This document shows, in pieces, positions 54,616 through 63,652 of a stretch of 64,000 nt of DNA; positions within the stretch are counted from its first letter, which is position 1; each line of letters begins with the position of its first letter. A program made the position numbers and the translations under genes. Under the pieces are notes generated by a model. That model was not told the origin of the DNA and searched no databases. It saw nothing but the letters and a program-made list of their open reading frames with translations. Source of the stretch: an uncultured Sutterella sp. GTDB taxonomy: Bacteria; Pseudomonadota; Gammaproteobacteria; Burkholderiales; Burkholderiaceae_F. The stretch is from contig CAAEPH010000032.1 in assembly GCA_900757865.1 (NCBI GenBank), positions 42,631 to 106,630 on the forward strand, read 5' to 3'.

Positions 54616-54966
54616 ATGCGTATTCGTAACTATCTTTTCGGTGCAGCTCTCCTTGCGGGCTTGATGAGCACGGGACTCACGGCTGTGGCAGCGGACGCCC
54701 CGGCCGCCAAACCTACGCTCGAACAAATCCACGGCTCCATGTGGCCCACCCCGGACGGCAAATGGGCCATGAAGGATCAGTGCTTAAAGTGCCACGGCTC
54801 TTTTGATAAGTTGGCCGAGCAGACCAAGGACTTGGTCCCCAATCCCCACTACTCGCACTTAGGAGAAGTCGACTGCGTGGCCTGCCACAAAGCCGATAAG
54901 AGCGAACCTGAACTCGTGTGCAACACCTGCCACAAGTTTAAGATTCACAAAAAAGCGGCCAATTAA
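54616..54966 (+). CDS. Small periplasmic trihaem c-type cytochrome, electron donor to the flavin reductase
   Basis: 116 residues. Sec signal (LLAGLMSTGLTAVAA). Three CxxCH haem sites: Cys56-His60 (CLKCH), Cys87-His91 (CVACH) and Cys102-His106 (CNTCH), within the tetrahaem-cytochrome domain (Cytochrom_c3_2) found fused to FccA in Shewanella. The first of the usual four haem motifs is absent, so this copy binds three haems. HYSHLGEVDCVAC matches the segment between haems 2 and 3 of that family. It would pass electrons from a membrane quinol dehydrogenase (CymA/NrfH-like, not in this window) to the flavoprotein. 14 bases after it, good ribosome site AAGGAG; a terminator follows. Maturation requires Ccm proteins such as those at 41.8-45.5 kb. 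Confidence 0.9.
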   Translation: MRIRNYLFGAALLAGLMSTGLTAVAADAPAAKPTLEQIHGSMWPTPDGKWAMKDQCLKCHGSFDKLAEQTKDLVPNPHYSHLGEVDCVACHKADKSEPELVCNTCHKFKIHKKAAN

Positions 54967-55008
54967 GCTCGACTCGTGAGAGCTTGAGCTCTACACTTGC
55001 CTTCCATC

Positions 55009-55043
55009 AACGCCATAGCGCCCTCGCTGCGCTGTGGCGTTTT
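55009..55043 (+). terminator. Terminator of the flavin reductase/cytochrome operon
   Basis: AACGCCA (55009-55015) pairs with TGGCGTT (55035-55041), with AGCG/CGCT inside, then TTTT. Confidence 0.8.
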
Positions 55044-55101
55044 CCCATTTAGGGCATCGTTTTCGTATTTTCATCGCTCTACTCTTTTTTAAGAGGCGTT
55101 T

Positions 55102-55518
55102 ATGTGGCAGTTTTATGCACTTTTATCGGCAATTTTTGCCTCGCTAACCGCTCTTTTTGCCAAGGTCGGTGTTAAAGATATCGATTCGGACTTTGCTACT
55201 GCTGTTCGCACAACGGTGATTTTGCTTTTAACCTGGGGCATTGTGATCTTCGGCAGCCACGCTGTCGACGTGCGAAGTGTGCCTCGTCACACCTGGATCT
55301 TTCTGATCCTCTCAGGACTCGCGACTGGTTGCTCTTGGCTCTTCTATTTCAAAGCCCTGCAGTTGGGTGACGTTTCACGCGTGGCACCAGTGGATAAACT
55401 GAGTGTGGTCTTCACCATCATCCTCTCCTGCCTCTTTTTGAAAGAAAACCTCACACCCCAAGTGATTCTGGGTGGGCTCTTTATCACGGCAGGAAGCCTC
55501 ATTATGCTCTGGAAGTGA
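55102..55518 (+). CDS. EamA-family half transporter (single 5-TM domain)
   Basis: 138 residues with five hydrophobic segments, that is, one EamA domain. The conserved end TKAL-like motif reads WLFYFKALQLGDVSRVAPVDKLSVVFTIILSCLFLKENLTPQVILGGLFITAGSLIML, the standard second half of an EamA domain with the Glu of FLKE. Full-length drug/metabolite transporters have two such domains; this type functions as a dimer (RhaT/EmrE-like). Substrate unknown. AAGAGG precedes the ATG; it has its own upstream terminator-delimited start and stands alone. Confidence 0.82.
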   Translation: MWQFYALLSAIFASLTALFAKVGVKDIDSDFATAVRTTVILLLTWGIVIFGSHAVDVRSVPRHTWIFLILSGLATGCSWLFYFKALQLGDVSRVAPVDKLSVVFTIILSCLFLKENLTPQVILGGLFITAGSLIMLWK

Positions 55519-55774
55519 CCGAGTACTTCCGGTGAAATCGCAAAGATTTGTCTATACTGAAAAAAAATTGACTTTTAAATTTGTCTATATTGAAGCATTT
55601 CGTGTTTAAGATTTGTCTATTTTGAAGGGCACACCCTAAAGTTGAGTGAAAAACCCACCTTAAAATACGGTTAGTAGGCATTAATAGAAACTTCGCGATA
55701 CCAACAAGCTCGCCCATCGCTCCGCTCTACTCCAAAGCAACGATCTCCGAAGCTCCGTTGAGGCCACCAAAATG
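55519..55774. other. Intergenic region with a triple 17-base direct repeat
   Basis: No gene is supported. The left half holds three copies of a 17-mer (listed separately). The right half ends in the purL terminator. Confidence 0.5.
55545..55626. repeat. Three phased direct repeats of RATTTGTCTATWYTGAA
   Basis: Copies at 55545-55561 (GATTTGTCTATACTGAA), 55578-55594 (AATTTGTCTATATTGAA) and 55610-55626 (GATTTGTCTATTTTGAA). Starts are 33 and 32 bases apart, about three helical turns. They may be the multiple-repeat end of an IS21-type element whose body is gone, or a regulator array. Copies differ by one or two bases. Confidence 0.85.
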
Positions 55775-55813
55775 AAACCCCGCTTTCCATGGCTCACACG
55801 GAAAACGGGGTTT
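55775..55813 (-). terminator. Terminator after purL
   Basis: AAACCCCG (55775-55782) with CGGGGTTT (55806-55813), inner TTTCC/GGAAA; moderate T content on the minus strand. May work in both directions. Confidence 0.6.
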
Positions 55814-55848
55814 TGCTTGGTCACGCGAAGCGCAAATTGGCCTTGGTA

Positions 55849-58800
55849 CTAGCCCATTGCGCGACGAGCGTTATAGAACATACGCATCCAACCCGAGACG
55901 CCCGTCCAGGAAGACGGATGCCAAGAGAGTTGTGTGGCCAAGTGCGAGCGCTCAGGGTGCGGCATCATGATCGTGAAGCGACCATCGTCCGTCGTAAAGG
56001 CCGTTAAGCCACCCACCGAACCGTTGGGGTTGAACGGATACTGCTGCGCGGGCGTGCCGTCAGGCATCACGTAACGCGCCGCCGCACGAGCAAAGGTCGC
56101 ATCGGTCGACTTCAAGAATTTCACTCGCCCTTCTCCGTGCGCGTTCACGATCGGCAAAACGCTGCCGGCCATGTCCTGGAAAAAGAGCGAGGGCGACTCG
56201 AGAATCTCAACGTTCACCAAACGCGCTTCAAACTGCTCACTTTCGTTACGCACAAACGCCGGCCAATGCGAGGCCCCCGGGATCAAATCGCGCAACTGAC
56301 TCATCATCTGGCAGCCGTTGCAAATCCCCAGACCAAAGGTGTCCGGGCGCGCGAAGAAGGTGCTAAACATCTCCATCAACCGCTCGTTATAGAGCACCGT
56401 TTTGGCCCAACCGCCACCAGCACCCAAGACGTCACCGTAGGAGAAGCCCCCTACGCAGACAATGCCCTTAAAGCTCGCCAAATCGGAGCGTCCCGAGAGC
56501 AAGTCGGTCATGTGCAAGTCGTAGACATCAAACCCGGCGCGCGTAAAGGCTGCGGCCGACTCGATCTGACTATTGACCCCTTCTTCACGAAGTACCGCCA
56601 TCACAGGGCGAGCACCTGTCGCGATAAAGGGCGCAGCGGGGTTTTCATCAACGTTGAACGTGGTCGACGCAAAAAGCCCCGTATCCGCGGGATCGGCAAT
56701 ACGTGCAAACTCCTCGTCGGCACACGCGGGGTTATCGCGACGACGCGCAATCGAGTGCGTCACCGCGCTCCAGGCTTCTTGCATCTCAACGCGTGGCGCT
56801 CTCAAAAGGACATTGCCGTGGTGGAGCACTTCAAGGTTGTCGTCTTTGGTGATTTCGCCGACAAAGTGCGCTTGCGAGCCCAGTCCCGCTTCACGCACCA
56901 CCGCCACCGCTTCATCGATGCGGTTCGCGGGCACCGTGAAGATCATCCCGAGCTCTTCATTAAAGAGCACCGCTTCGGGCGAAAGCCCCTCGGTCATCAA
57001 ACTGGTGATATCGAGCTTCACACCGCGGTGCGAGGCAAACATCATTTCCGCCACGCTGGTGATCAAGCCGCCGTCCGAGCGATCGTGGTAACTTGTCACC
57101 AAACCGCGACGGGCAAGTTGACGCAGAGCGGTCACCGCACGGGCGAGCGCCAGGGGTTCGTCCACGTCTGGCGACTCGTTACCGAAGCGCTGCTCGACCT
57201 GCGCCAAAATGGAGCCGCCCAAACGCGCTTTTCCTGCGCCCAAGTCAATCAAAACCAAAACGCTGGGGTCTGCAGGCAATTCGGGCGTCAACGTGGCGCG
57301 AATATCCTCAACGGGGGCTGCCGCCGAGACGATCAAACTCACGGGCGAGGTGACCGACTTTTTCGTCTCCCCTTCTTGCCACGTGGTCTTCATCGAGAGA
57401 CTGTCTTTGCCCACCGGAATCGAAATCCCCAGCGTCACACAGAAGTCGCTCGCCGCTTGCACCGCGTCAAAGAGTCGTGCGTCTTCACCAGGCGCGCCGC
57501 AGGCGGCCATCCAGTTGGCCGAGAGCTTCACGTCCGAGAGCGTCACGTCGGCCGCGGCCAAATTGGTGAGCGCTTCCCCAATGGCTAAGCGCGAAGCGGC
57601 TGCCGAATTAATTACCGCCACTGGGGTGCGTTCACCCATGGCCATCGCTTCCCCGTAGTGCGTCTCAAACCCTAAAGCCGTTACCGCACAATCCGACACT
57701 GGCACTTGCCAGGGTCCAACCATCTGATCACGTGCCACGAGTCCACCCACGGCCCGATCGCCAATCGTGATCAAGAACTGTTTGCTCGCGACCGTCGGGT
57801 GACGCAACACGTCGAGTAGCGCCCGCTTTAAATCCAACCCTTTGGGGGCAAACGCTGTCAAGGTTTGCGTTTCATGCTTCACATCACGGTGTGTGCGCGG
57901 TGTCTTGCCGAGCAGAACGCTCATCGCCATATTGACAGCGTCGCTCTCGCCCTCACGTGTTAGCCGCAAGCGATCTTCTTCCGTGATTTCACCCAAGATG
58001 GCATAGGGGCAACGTTCACGTTCGCAGAGCGCTTGAAATTTCTCGAGCCCCGCCGGATCGAGCGCAATCACATAGCGCTCTTGGCTTTCGTTACACCAAA
58101 TCTCCAACGGGCTCATGCCCGACTCTTCCACAGGGATCTTGGCGAGATCAAACGTCGCTCCACGCCCAGAGAGGTCCGCCAACTCGGGCATCGCGTTCGA
58201 GAGTCCGCCCGCGCCCACGTCGTGGATCGCGTAGATGGGGTTTGCCTCACCCATGGACCAGCAGCCGTCGATCACTTCTTGTGCACGACGCTCCATTTCG
58301 GCGTTACCACGCTGCACACTGTCAAAGTCGAGGGCCTCGTTGTTGGCCCCGGTGGTCATGGAGCTTGCTGCGCCTCCGCCCAAACCGATTCGCATCCCTG
58401 GGCCCCCTAAGACAATCAAGAGCGAGCCCACGGGTGGGGTTAATTTTTTCGTTTGATCGTCACGAATGTTGCCAATACCGCCCGCGAGCATAATGGGCTT
58501 GTGGTAGCCGTAGTGGGTTCCACCAACGTTGGCTTCAAACGTACGGAAGTAGCCCAACACATTGGGACGACCAAATTCGTTATTAAACGCTGCGCCACCC
58601 AGAGGGCCATCGGTCATGATGGCCGTGGGCGTGGCAATACGACCTGGGGCGCCGTAGCGCTCGCCGCTTTTTTCACCCGTGACCACATCGGTATCGTTTT
58701 CAAAGGGCTGCGCCACGTCGTCCAAATATAGGTTTGACGTTGTAAACCCACAGAGCCCGGCTTTAGGACGTGCGCCACGACCCGTGGCACCTTCGTCACG

Positions 58801-59787
58801 GATTTCGCCACCCGCACCCGTGCTCGCCCCAGGGAAGGGACTGATGGCCGTGGGGTGATTGTGGGTTTCCACCTTAAAGACCGTGTGGGTCTTCTCAGGG
58901 AGCGGTTCGTAAATGCCGGGCGTCAAATCGTACTGGCGCACGCGCGCGTATAGGCGCGAGACCGTTTGCCCCTCGAAAATGGCCGCGTTATCCGCGTAAG
59001 CCGTGATGGTCTTTTGCGGGGCGGCCTGGTGCGTGCGACGAATAAGCCCAAACAAGGTACTCGTTTGCTCCAGCCCATCGATGGTCCAACTGGCGTTAAA
59101 AATCTTGTGTCGGCAGTGCTCACTGTTGGCCTGCGCAAACATCATGAGTTCCACGTCCGTGGGATTACGTTTAACGCGCGTAAAGGCGTTCACCAAATAG
59201 TCGATTTCGTCGTCGGAAAGCGCCAGCCCCATCGTAACGTTCGCCTCTTCGAGTGCCGCGCGTCCCTGGCCCAACAAATCCACACTCGCCATGGGTTTGC
59301 TCGCCAACTCCACAAAGAGCTCTTCAGGCGGGAAATCCGCATCGACCACCGACTCGGTCATGCGGTCGTGAAGTAACGCCTGCACGGCGTCTTTTTCTGC
59401 GTCTGAGAGGGCTTTTTCTGCGTACACCCGATAGAGTGTGCCACGCTCGATGCGTCGCACGGCTTCGATGCCACAATTCTTAGCAATATCCGTGGCTTTA
59501 CTGGCCCAGGGCGAAATCGTCCCTAAGCGCGGGACCACCAACGCACTGAGAGCAGGTGTTTCGTTAGAAACGTCGAGCGCATCACCGTAGTCGAGCAAGG
59601 CACGCAAGCGATCGAGCTCGGGGCTATGGAGCGCACAGACAGTATGAAGAAAGTGGACGTATTGACCGGTGACGGCCCGAACGGACGGGGCGACACGTTG
59701 AAGAGCTTTAAGGAGACGTTCTGCACGAAACGCGGAGAGCGCCGAAGGGCCGTTAAGTTCAAGAACTTTAGACGAGCTGGCAGACAT
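55849..59787 (-). CDS. purL: Phosphoribosylformylglycinamidine synthase PurL (single-chain type)
   Basis: 1312 residues from ATG 59787 (GGGAA upstream); a further in-frame ATG at 59799 is possible. Order of domains: N-terminal PurS-like part, linker, two FGAM synthase ATP-binding halves (ETHNHPTAISPFPGASTGAGGEIRDEGA; GGPGMRIGLGGGAASSM; later VGKDSLSM and SYHDRSDGGL), and a C-terminal class I glutamine amidotransferase with nucleophile Cys in GICNGCQMM near residue 1157 and MPHPERSH for the His. Converts FGAR, glutamine and ATP to FGAM in purine synthesis, cytosolic. The long PurL form is usual for beta- and gammaproteobacteria. Monocistronic, own terminator. Confidence 0.96.
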   Translation of the reverse strand: MSASSSKVLELNGPSALSAFRAERLLKALQRVAPSVRAVTGQYVHFLHTVCALHSPELDRLRALLDYGDALDVSNETPALSALVVPRLGTISPWASKATDIAKNCGIEAVRRIERGTLYRVYAEKALSDAEKDAVQALLHDRMTESVVDADFPPEELFVELASKPMASVDLLGQGRAALEEANVTMGLALSDDEIDYLVNAFTRVKRNPTDVELMMFAQANSEHCRHKIFNASWTIDGLEQTSTLFGLIRRTHQAAPQKTITAYADNAAIFEGQTVSRLYARVRQYDLTPGIYEPLPEKTHTVFKVETHNHPTAISPFPGASTGAGGEIRDEGATGRGARPKAGLCGFTTSNLYLDDVAQPFENDTDVVTGEKSGERYGAPGRIATPTAIMTDGPLGGAAFNNEFGRPNVLGYFRTFEANVGGTHYGYHKPIMLAGGIGNIRDDQTKKLTPPVGSLLIVLGGPGMRIGLGGGAASSMTTGANNEALDFDSVQRGNAEMERRAQEVIDGCWSMGEANPIYAIHDVGAGGLSNAMPELADLSGRGATFDLAKIPVEESGMSPLEIWCNESQERYVIALDPAGLEKFQALCERERCPYAILGEITEEDRLRLTREGESDAVNMAMSVLLGKTPRTHRDVKHETQTLTAFAPKGLDLKRALLDVLRHPTVASKQFLITIGDRAVGGLVARDQMVGPWQVPVSDCAVTALGFETHYGEAMAMGERTPVAVINSAAASRLAIGEALTNLAAADVTLSDVKLSANWMAACGAPGEDARLFDAVQAASDFCVTLGISIPVGKDSLSMKTTWQEGETKKSVTSPVSLIVSAAAPVEDIRATLTPELPADPSVLVLIDLGAGKARLGGSILAQVEQRFGNESPDVDEPLALARAVTALRQLARRGLVTSYHDRSDGGLITSVAEMMFASHRGVKLDITSLMTEGLSPEAVLFNEELGMIFTVPANRIDEAVAVVREAGLGSQAHFVGEITKDDNLEVLHHGNVLLRAPRVEMQEAWSAVTHSIARRRDNPACADEEFARIADPADTGLFASTTFNVDENPAAPFIATGARPVMAVLREEGVNSQIESAAAFTRAGFDVYDLHMTDLLSGRSDLASFKGIVCVGGFSYGDVLGAGGGWAKTVLYNERLMEMFSTFFARPDTFGLGICNGCQMMSQLRDLIPGASHWPAFVRNESEQFEARLVNVEILESPSLFFQDMAGSVLPIVNAHGEGRVKFLKSTDATFARAAARYVMPDGTPAQQYPFNPNGSVGGLTAFTTDDGRFTIMMPHPERSHLATQLSWHPSSWTGVSGWMRMFYNARRAMG

Positions 59788-60248
59788 GAGAGTTCCCATG
59801 AAATGCGAGGGTCACAACGGTGTCCTGTCGGGAAAACGGCTGTCCTCATAGACCTGAAGCCAGGATGCCCGAAAGACACAGCGCGTGCCACGCGGGTTAA
59901 AAAGAAAAAACGGGCTCTTTTGATGGACGACTCTGCTGTCGACAAACCCCAACAGGATTTGTGAAGGAAAGTCTAGGCAAAAGAGAAACGAGAACACTCG
60001 CTCTTGGGGGTGACACCCATGCGAAGAGCCCCTGAGGACTCCACGACGAGCTGCTCACTACGCGTAATGCTCTCGTTTCACCTTGCCTTCATCAACCAGT
60101 CTTTCAATTTGGTGTTTGTTGCTTCTTGGGATCAATAACTATTGCCCATTATACGAAACCGATCGCGGCTCGCGTATGCCAAAGTGCGGGCTTTTTTAAT
60201 GAACGGGTTTCTTTCTGTGCAAGAATGAAAATACGTTTTTTCCTAAGC
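59788..60248. other. Intergenic region between purL and nhaC
   Basis: No supported gene. The purL promoter lies in the left part. A plus frame overlapping the purL start is a shadow of that gene. Confidence 0.4.
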
Positions 60249-60285
60249 AAAAGCCTCGGCACCAAAATGTTGATGACGAGGCTTT
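60249..60285 (-). terminator. Terminator of the nhaC gene
   Basis: AAAGCCTCG (60250-60258) with CGAGGCTTT (60277-60285), T4 on the minus strand. A second GC-rich hairpin, CTCCGGCC/GGCCGGAG (60294-60321), lies between it and the stop codon. Confidence 0.8.
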
Positions 60286-60339
60286 GATGGGCTCTCCGGC
60301 CCAGTTCGACTCAGGCCGGAGGCTATAGCAAACTAAAAG

Positions 60340-61881
60340 TTAAGCGGCTTTCACCGAGCTTCGCATTATGGTGTGAAGCACCGTGGCCCCCACCAAGAGC
60401 ACGACCACCGCGGTACCCAAACTCATCACGAGGTTAGCGTGCGAGAAGCCCGCTACCACGTACCCGATGAAGGCCGACGCAGCCACCAACAGGCTGTAGG
60501 GCAACTGGGTCGAGACGTGCTCGATGTGATTACACCCAGAACCGGCCGACGAGAGAATCGTCGTATCCGAAATCGGTGAGCAGTGGTCACCGAAGACCGA
60601 ACCCGCAAGCGTCGCAGAAAGCCCCACAATGGTGAGCGTCGGATCGATCTGCTGCACGACCGGCACCACGATCGGCAAGAGAATACCGAACGTGCCCCAG
60701 GCCGTCCCCGTCGAGAACGACAAGAACGCCGCGATCACGAAGATCATCGCGGGCAAGAACACCGACCAGTCCGCGCCACCCGTCGTCACGATGGATTGCA
60801 CAAACAAGGGCGTCTGCAACAAGTCACGACACACCCCCGAGAGCGTCCACGCGAGCACCAAGATGATGTTAGCGGGCAACATCAACTTCATCCCTTCCAC
60901 GAGCCCGGACATGAAGTCACCAAAGGGCACGAGGCCGCGCGGCACGTACATCAAGAAGGCCACACCGAGTGCACCAAAAGAGGCCCACACCAGAGCGGGC
61001 GCCGCACTCGCGTTACCCATCGAGGCCGCAAACGTGTGGTAGGCTGCGTCCGCACCCCAGTAACCACCCGAATACATCAAGGCCAACACGGCAAAGATGA
61101 TCAAGGCGAAAATCGGCACGATCATGTCAAGCACACGACCGCGGGGGTTGGATTTGGGTGGTTCGGCCGAAGTGGCCATGTTGGTGCTCGCCACTTCACC
61201 GCGTTGGGCGCGTTCTTCGGAATTGCGCATCGGACCAAAGTCAAGCCCCGTGAGCACAATAAAGAAGACGAGCAACAAGCACAAAAGCGCGTAGAAGTTC
61301 CACGGAATCGACGCGACAAAGGCGGCCATATCGGACTCAAAGCCACTCACGTCTTTCAAGGACGAACCCACGGCCGCGGCCCAAGAACTCACCGGCGCGA
61401 TGATGCACACAGGCGCCGCTGTCGAGTCAATCAAGTAGGCGAGCTTGGCGCGCGAGATTTTGTAGCTGTCGCAAATCGGGCGCATCACGGTCCCGACGGT
61501 CAAGCAGTTAAAGTAGTCGTCAATGAAGATCAAAATCCCCAAGCCGGCCGTAGCGCCCAGCGCACTGCGACGACCTTTGATCTTGCTCACGGCCCATTTT
61601 CCGTAAGCTTTCGTGCCGCCCGACATTGCGACCACGTAGACCAAAGCGCCTAAGAGTGAGCAGAAGATGAGGATGTTGAAGTCCACCTTTTTGCCCATCA
61701 CGGTGAACGCGGTTTCGAGCGTTCCCATGAGAACGTTGCCATCGGTACCGATGGTATAAATCAATGTGCCTGTCAAAATACCCAACACCAAGGACGAGAG
61801 CACTTCCTTGGTAATGAGGGCAAGGGCAATGGCGACGATCGGCGGAATGACCGACAACCACCCTGCGTTAAACGGTTCCAT
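60340..61881 (-). CDS. nhaC: NhaC-family Na+/H+ antiporter (possible organic-anion exchanger)
   Basis: 513 residues with about eleven to twelve membrane helices. Features of the NhaC family: FIDDYFNCLTVGTVMRPICD near residue 120, DSTAAPVCIIAPVSSWAAAVGSSL near 150 and STGTAWGTFGILLPIVVPV near 395, with FGDHCSPISDTTILSSAGSGC near 435, which carries conserved Asp/Ser residues. Some members exchange malate/lactate or amino acids instead of Na+, so specificity is provisional. Preceded by a long leader with a stable hairpin. Monocistronic with its own terminator. Confidence 0.82.
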   Translation of the reverse strand: MEPFNAGWLSVIPPIVAIALALITKEVLSSLVLGILTGTLIYTIGTDGNVLMGTLETAFTVMGKKVDFNILIFCSLLGALVYVVAMSGGTKAYGKWAVSKIKGRRSALGATAGLGILIFIDDYFNCLTVGTVMRPICDSYKISRAKLAYLIDSTAAPVCIIAPVSSWAAAVGSSLKDVSGFESDMAAFVASIPWNFYALLCLLLVFFIVLTGLDFGPMRNSEERAQRGEVASTNMATSAEPPKSNPRGRVLDMIVPIFALIIFAVLALMYSGGYWGADAAYHTFAASMGNASAAPALVWASFGALGVAFLMYVPRGLVPFGDFMSGLVEGMKLMLPANIILVLAWTLSGVCRDLLQTPLFVQSIVTTGGADWSVFLPAMIFVIAAFLSFSTGTAWGTFGILLPIVVPVVQQIDPTLTIVGLSATLAGSVFGDHCSPISDTTILSSAGSGCNHIEHVSTQLPYSLLVAASAFIGYVVAGFSHANLVMSLGTAVVVLLVGATVLHTIMRSSVKAA

Positions 61882-62686
61882 GAGGATTATCCTTTTTTCA
61901 GATTGGAGAAGACTCGTTGACGCCTTTGTTTGATGTCGGGAGCTTGTGTCACGAGGCGGATGTTGGGTTTGTGGGCTGACTCAACGCTTCGCTCTGCGTG
62001 CTGAGAGCGTCTGCCCTCAGAGCACGAACGCCAACCTCAAGCGAACAACACATGAAAGACCCTCTGCGTGTGAGCGCACGCGCAGGGTCGCGACTCTTCT
62101 TTGAAGGGTTTGATCCATCTCTAGCTTCGAGCCACCCCCTGAATGCAACCGTTTTTGCACACGGGTGAGCGTGGTAGCCCCCAGCCCCTCTCTTTAAAGA
62201 AGGCAGGCGGTCAAACCGTAAAAAAGAGGTGTTGCGTCGCCAATCGGTCGGTTCTTCGTTTCTGGTAGCCAACAGGATAAAAGGTTGCCGTGAGCGTAAG
62301 AGACACTCGTGTCTCATGAAAGTGGCGAAACCCGTTGGCTAGAGTAAACCGCGAGAATAGAACACCGCCTCTACCCAAGCCTCCCCAGCAGCTCCCAGTT
62401 TGCCGCTGGTTTCTTGGACAAAGGGCAACGAAAGTTGCTTTTGTTTTAACGTGACGTGTCGCTAATGGGTAAGACGTCGAGACAGCGAAGCCCTTGGTCT
62501 AGAACGCGTCGCCACGTTTTCGCCTCGAAGTGTACCAATTTCCGATAGCGCTGTGGAAAAACCACCAGCGAAACTTTGCCGTTATCTTCGCTCACGCAAT
62601 GAAGCTAGAGAAAATGCCCTAAGCAACACGTCGCAAGCCGGTTTGATTTTGGCACGACAGCGGCTGTCGCAGAGCGCTACTTCAAA
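61882..62686. other. Long leader/intergenic region of nhaC and endA downstream region
   Basis: Contains a strong hairpin about 180 bases before nhaC: GACCCTCTGCGTG (62058-62070) with CACGCGCAGGGTC (62077-62089), two mismatches, followed on the minus strand by TCTTTC. Near 62655-62669 a CGACAG/CTGTCG hairpin follows endA. An open minus frame at 61949-62317 has no protein features. Otherwise nothing is supported. Confidence 0.45.
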
Positions 62687-63652
62687 CTATTTTCCACGCG
62701 TGGTGTAAGGCAGTCCTTCTTTGAGGCAGGCGTCCTTCACAAACGGGTTGGGGTTACCCTGGAGTTTCTCAATACGCGCCGCACGAATGCACTCCCATGC
62801 GTCCACCGGGTACTGTGCGTTCCAGCTCTCGGCTAAACGACGTTGACGATCACTTAAGTGGTAGCGTTTATGGTAGACCGCATCCATGTAGAGCATGGCG
62901 CGCGAAATACGACCCCGAGCGCGTTCTGGGGGTTCAGCCCAGCGGTCTGTGACTTTCATCTCACACACGCCAAAGGTGCTCGGCACCCCATCGAGCATAC
63001 GGTATGGGTAATTCGAGCGCATGGCGTTCACCGCGCCCACCGCCGGAAACAGGTTATACATATCGCTTTGCATTAAGCGGTATTCGCGACTTAAACGGTC
63101 TGCGCAACGCCGACCTTTATAGAAATGGCCCTTTTCATTGATGCAACGACCGCTCCCGTCACGCCACTCGGGGAAGGCTTGGCCAAAATGCTCGGCGGGC
63201 ACCACGTGCTCCCACTCGATACGGTTAGCGCGCTCTTGGTGCGCCGGTGCGCGAAACCCCGAGGGCAAATCCACTTCCTTGGTGCGACGATCAAACGTAA
63301 ACCCACAATAGAGCGTCTGCGGATGGTCAAAGTAGACTTGGCGCAGCAAAATCTTTTTCGTGCTCTGGAAATCTTCATTGCGAGTATTCCCGGGGTTCCC
63401 GGCTAACGTCGAGTCACTCTCGCTCGATGAGGCACTAAAGTCATCCTCACGAGCAGACGATTTTTTTCTCGGTCGCAAATCTGCATCGAGCTCCGTCGTC
63501 GCTTTATCCACCTTATCCACCGGGGTTAAGTTCACGCGCTCCGAGAGATCTTTTTTCCATGCGATCTCGGCATGGGCACTCGTCGCCGTCAGGGCCACGA
63601 GCCCGACAAAGAACGCACTCGTGATGTTGGCCAACGTAAAGGGCGTTTTCAC
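62687..63652 (-). CDS. endA: Secreted/periplasmic DNA-specific endonuclease I (EndA-like)
   Basis: 322 residues, read from GTG 63652 because GGAGGAG lies eight bases upstream and a signal peptide starts there (VKTPFTLANITSAFFVGLVALTATSAHAE). An upstream ATG at 63835 would place 61 polar residues before the signal and is rejected. After a low-complexity linker (residues ~40-105, S/D/E-rich) the endonuclease I domain begins (YFDHPQTLYCGFTFDRR). It contains RIEWEHVVPAEHFGQAF, the beta-beta-alpha-metal active site with catalytic His in WEHV, then KGRRCADRLSREYRLMQSDMYNLFPAVGAVNAMRSNYPY with the second half of the site. Degrades double-stranded DNA, typically periplasmic or secreted. The linker is longer than in E. 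coli EndA. Confidence 0.85.
   Translation of the reverse strand: MKTPFTLANITSAFFVGLVALTATSAHAEIAWKKDLSERVNLTPVDKVDKATTELDADLRPRKKSSAREDDFSASSSESDSTLAGNPGNTRNEDFQSTKKILLRQVYFDHPQTLYCGFTFDRRTKEVDLPSGFRAPAHQERANRIEWEHVVPAEHFGQAFPEWRDGSGRCINEKGHFYKGRRCADRLSREYRLMQSDMYNLFPAVGAVNAMRSNYPYRMLDGVPSTFGVCEMKVTDRWAEPPERARGRISRAMLYMDAVYHKRYHLSDRQRRLAESWNAQYPVDAWECIRAARIEKLQGNPNPFVKDACLKEGLPYTTRGK

Noticed and set aside
55545..55626. CRISPR-like array
   Set aside because: Only three imperfect 17-base repeats with 15-16-base gaps and no cas genes.
56137..57588. Long plus-strand open frame (483 codons)
   Set aside because: Antisense shadow of purL; Arg/His-rich with no domain or ribosome site.
60583..61653. 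Plus-strand open frame of 356 codons
   Set aside because: Antisense shadow of nhaC; composition extreme in R, H and G.
61949..62317. 122-codon minus frame upstream of nhaC
   Set aside because: Basic, low-complexity composition and hairpin-rich DNA; no homology recognised.
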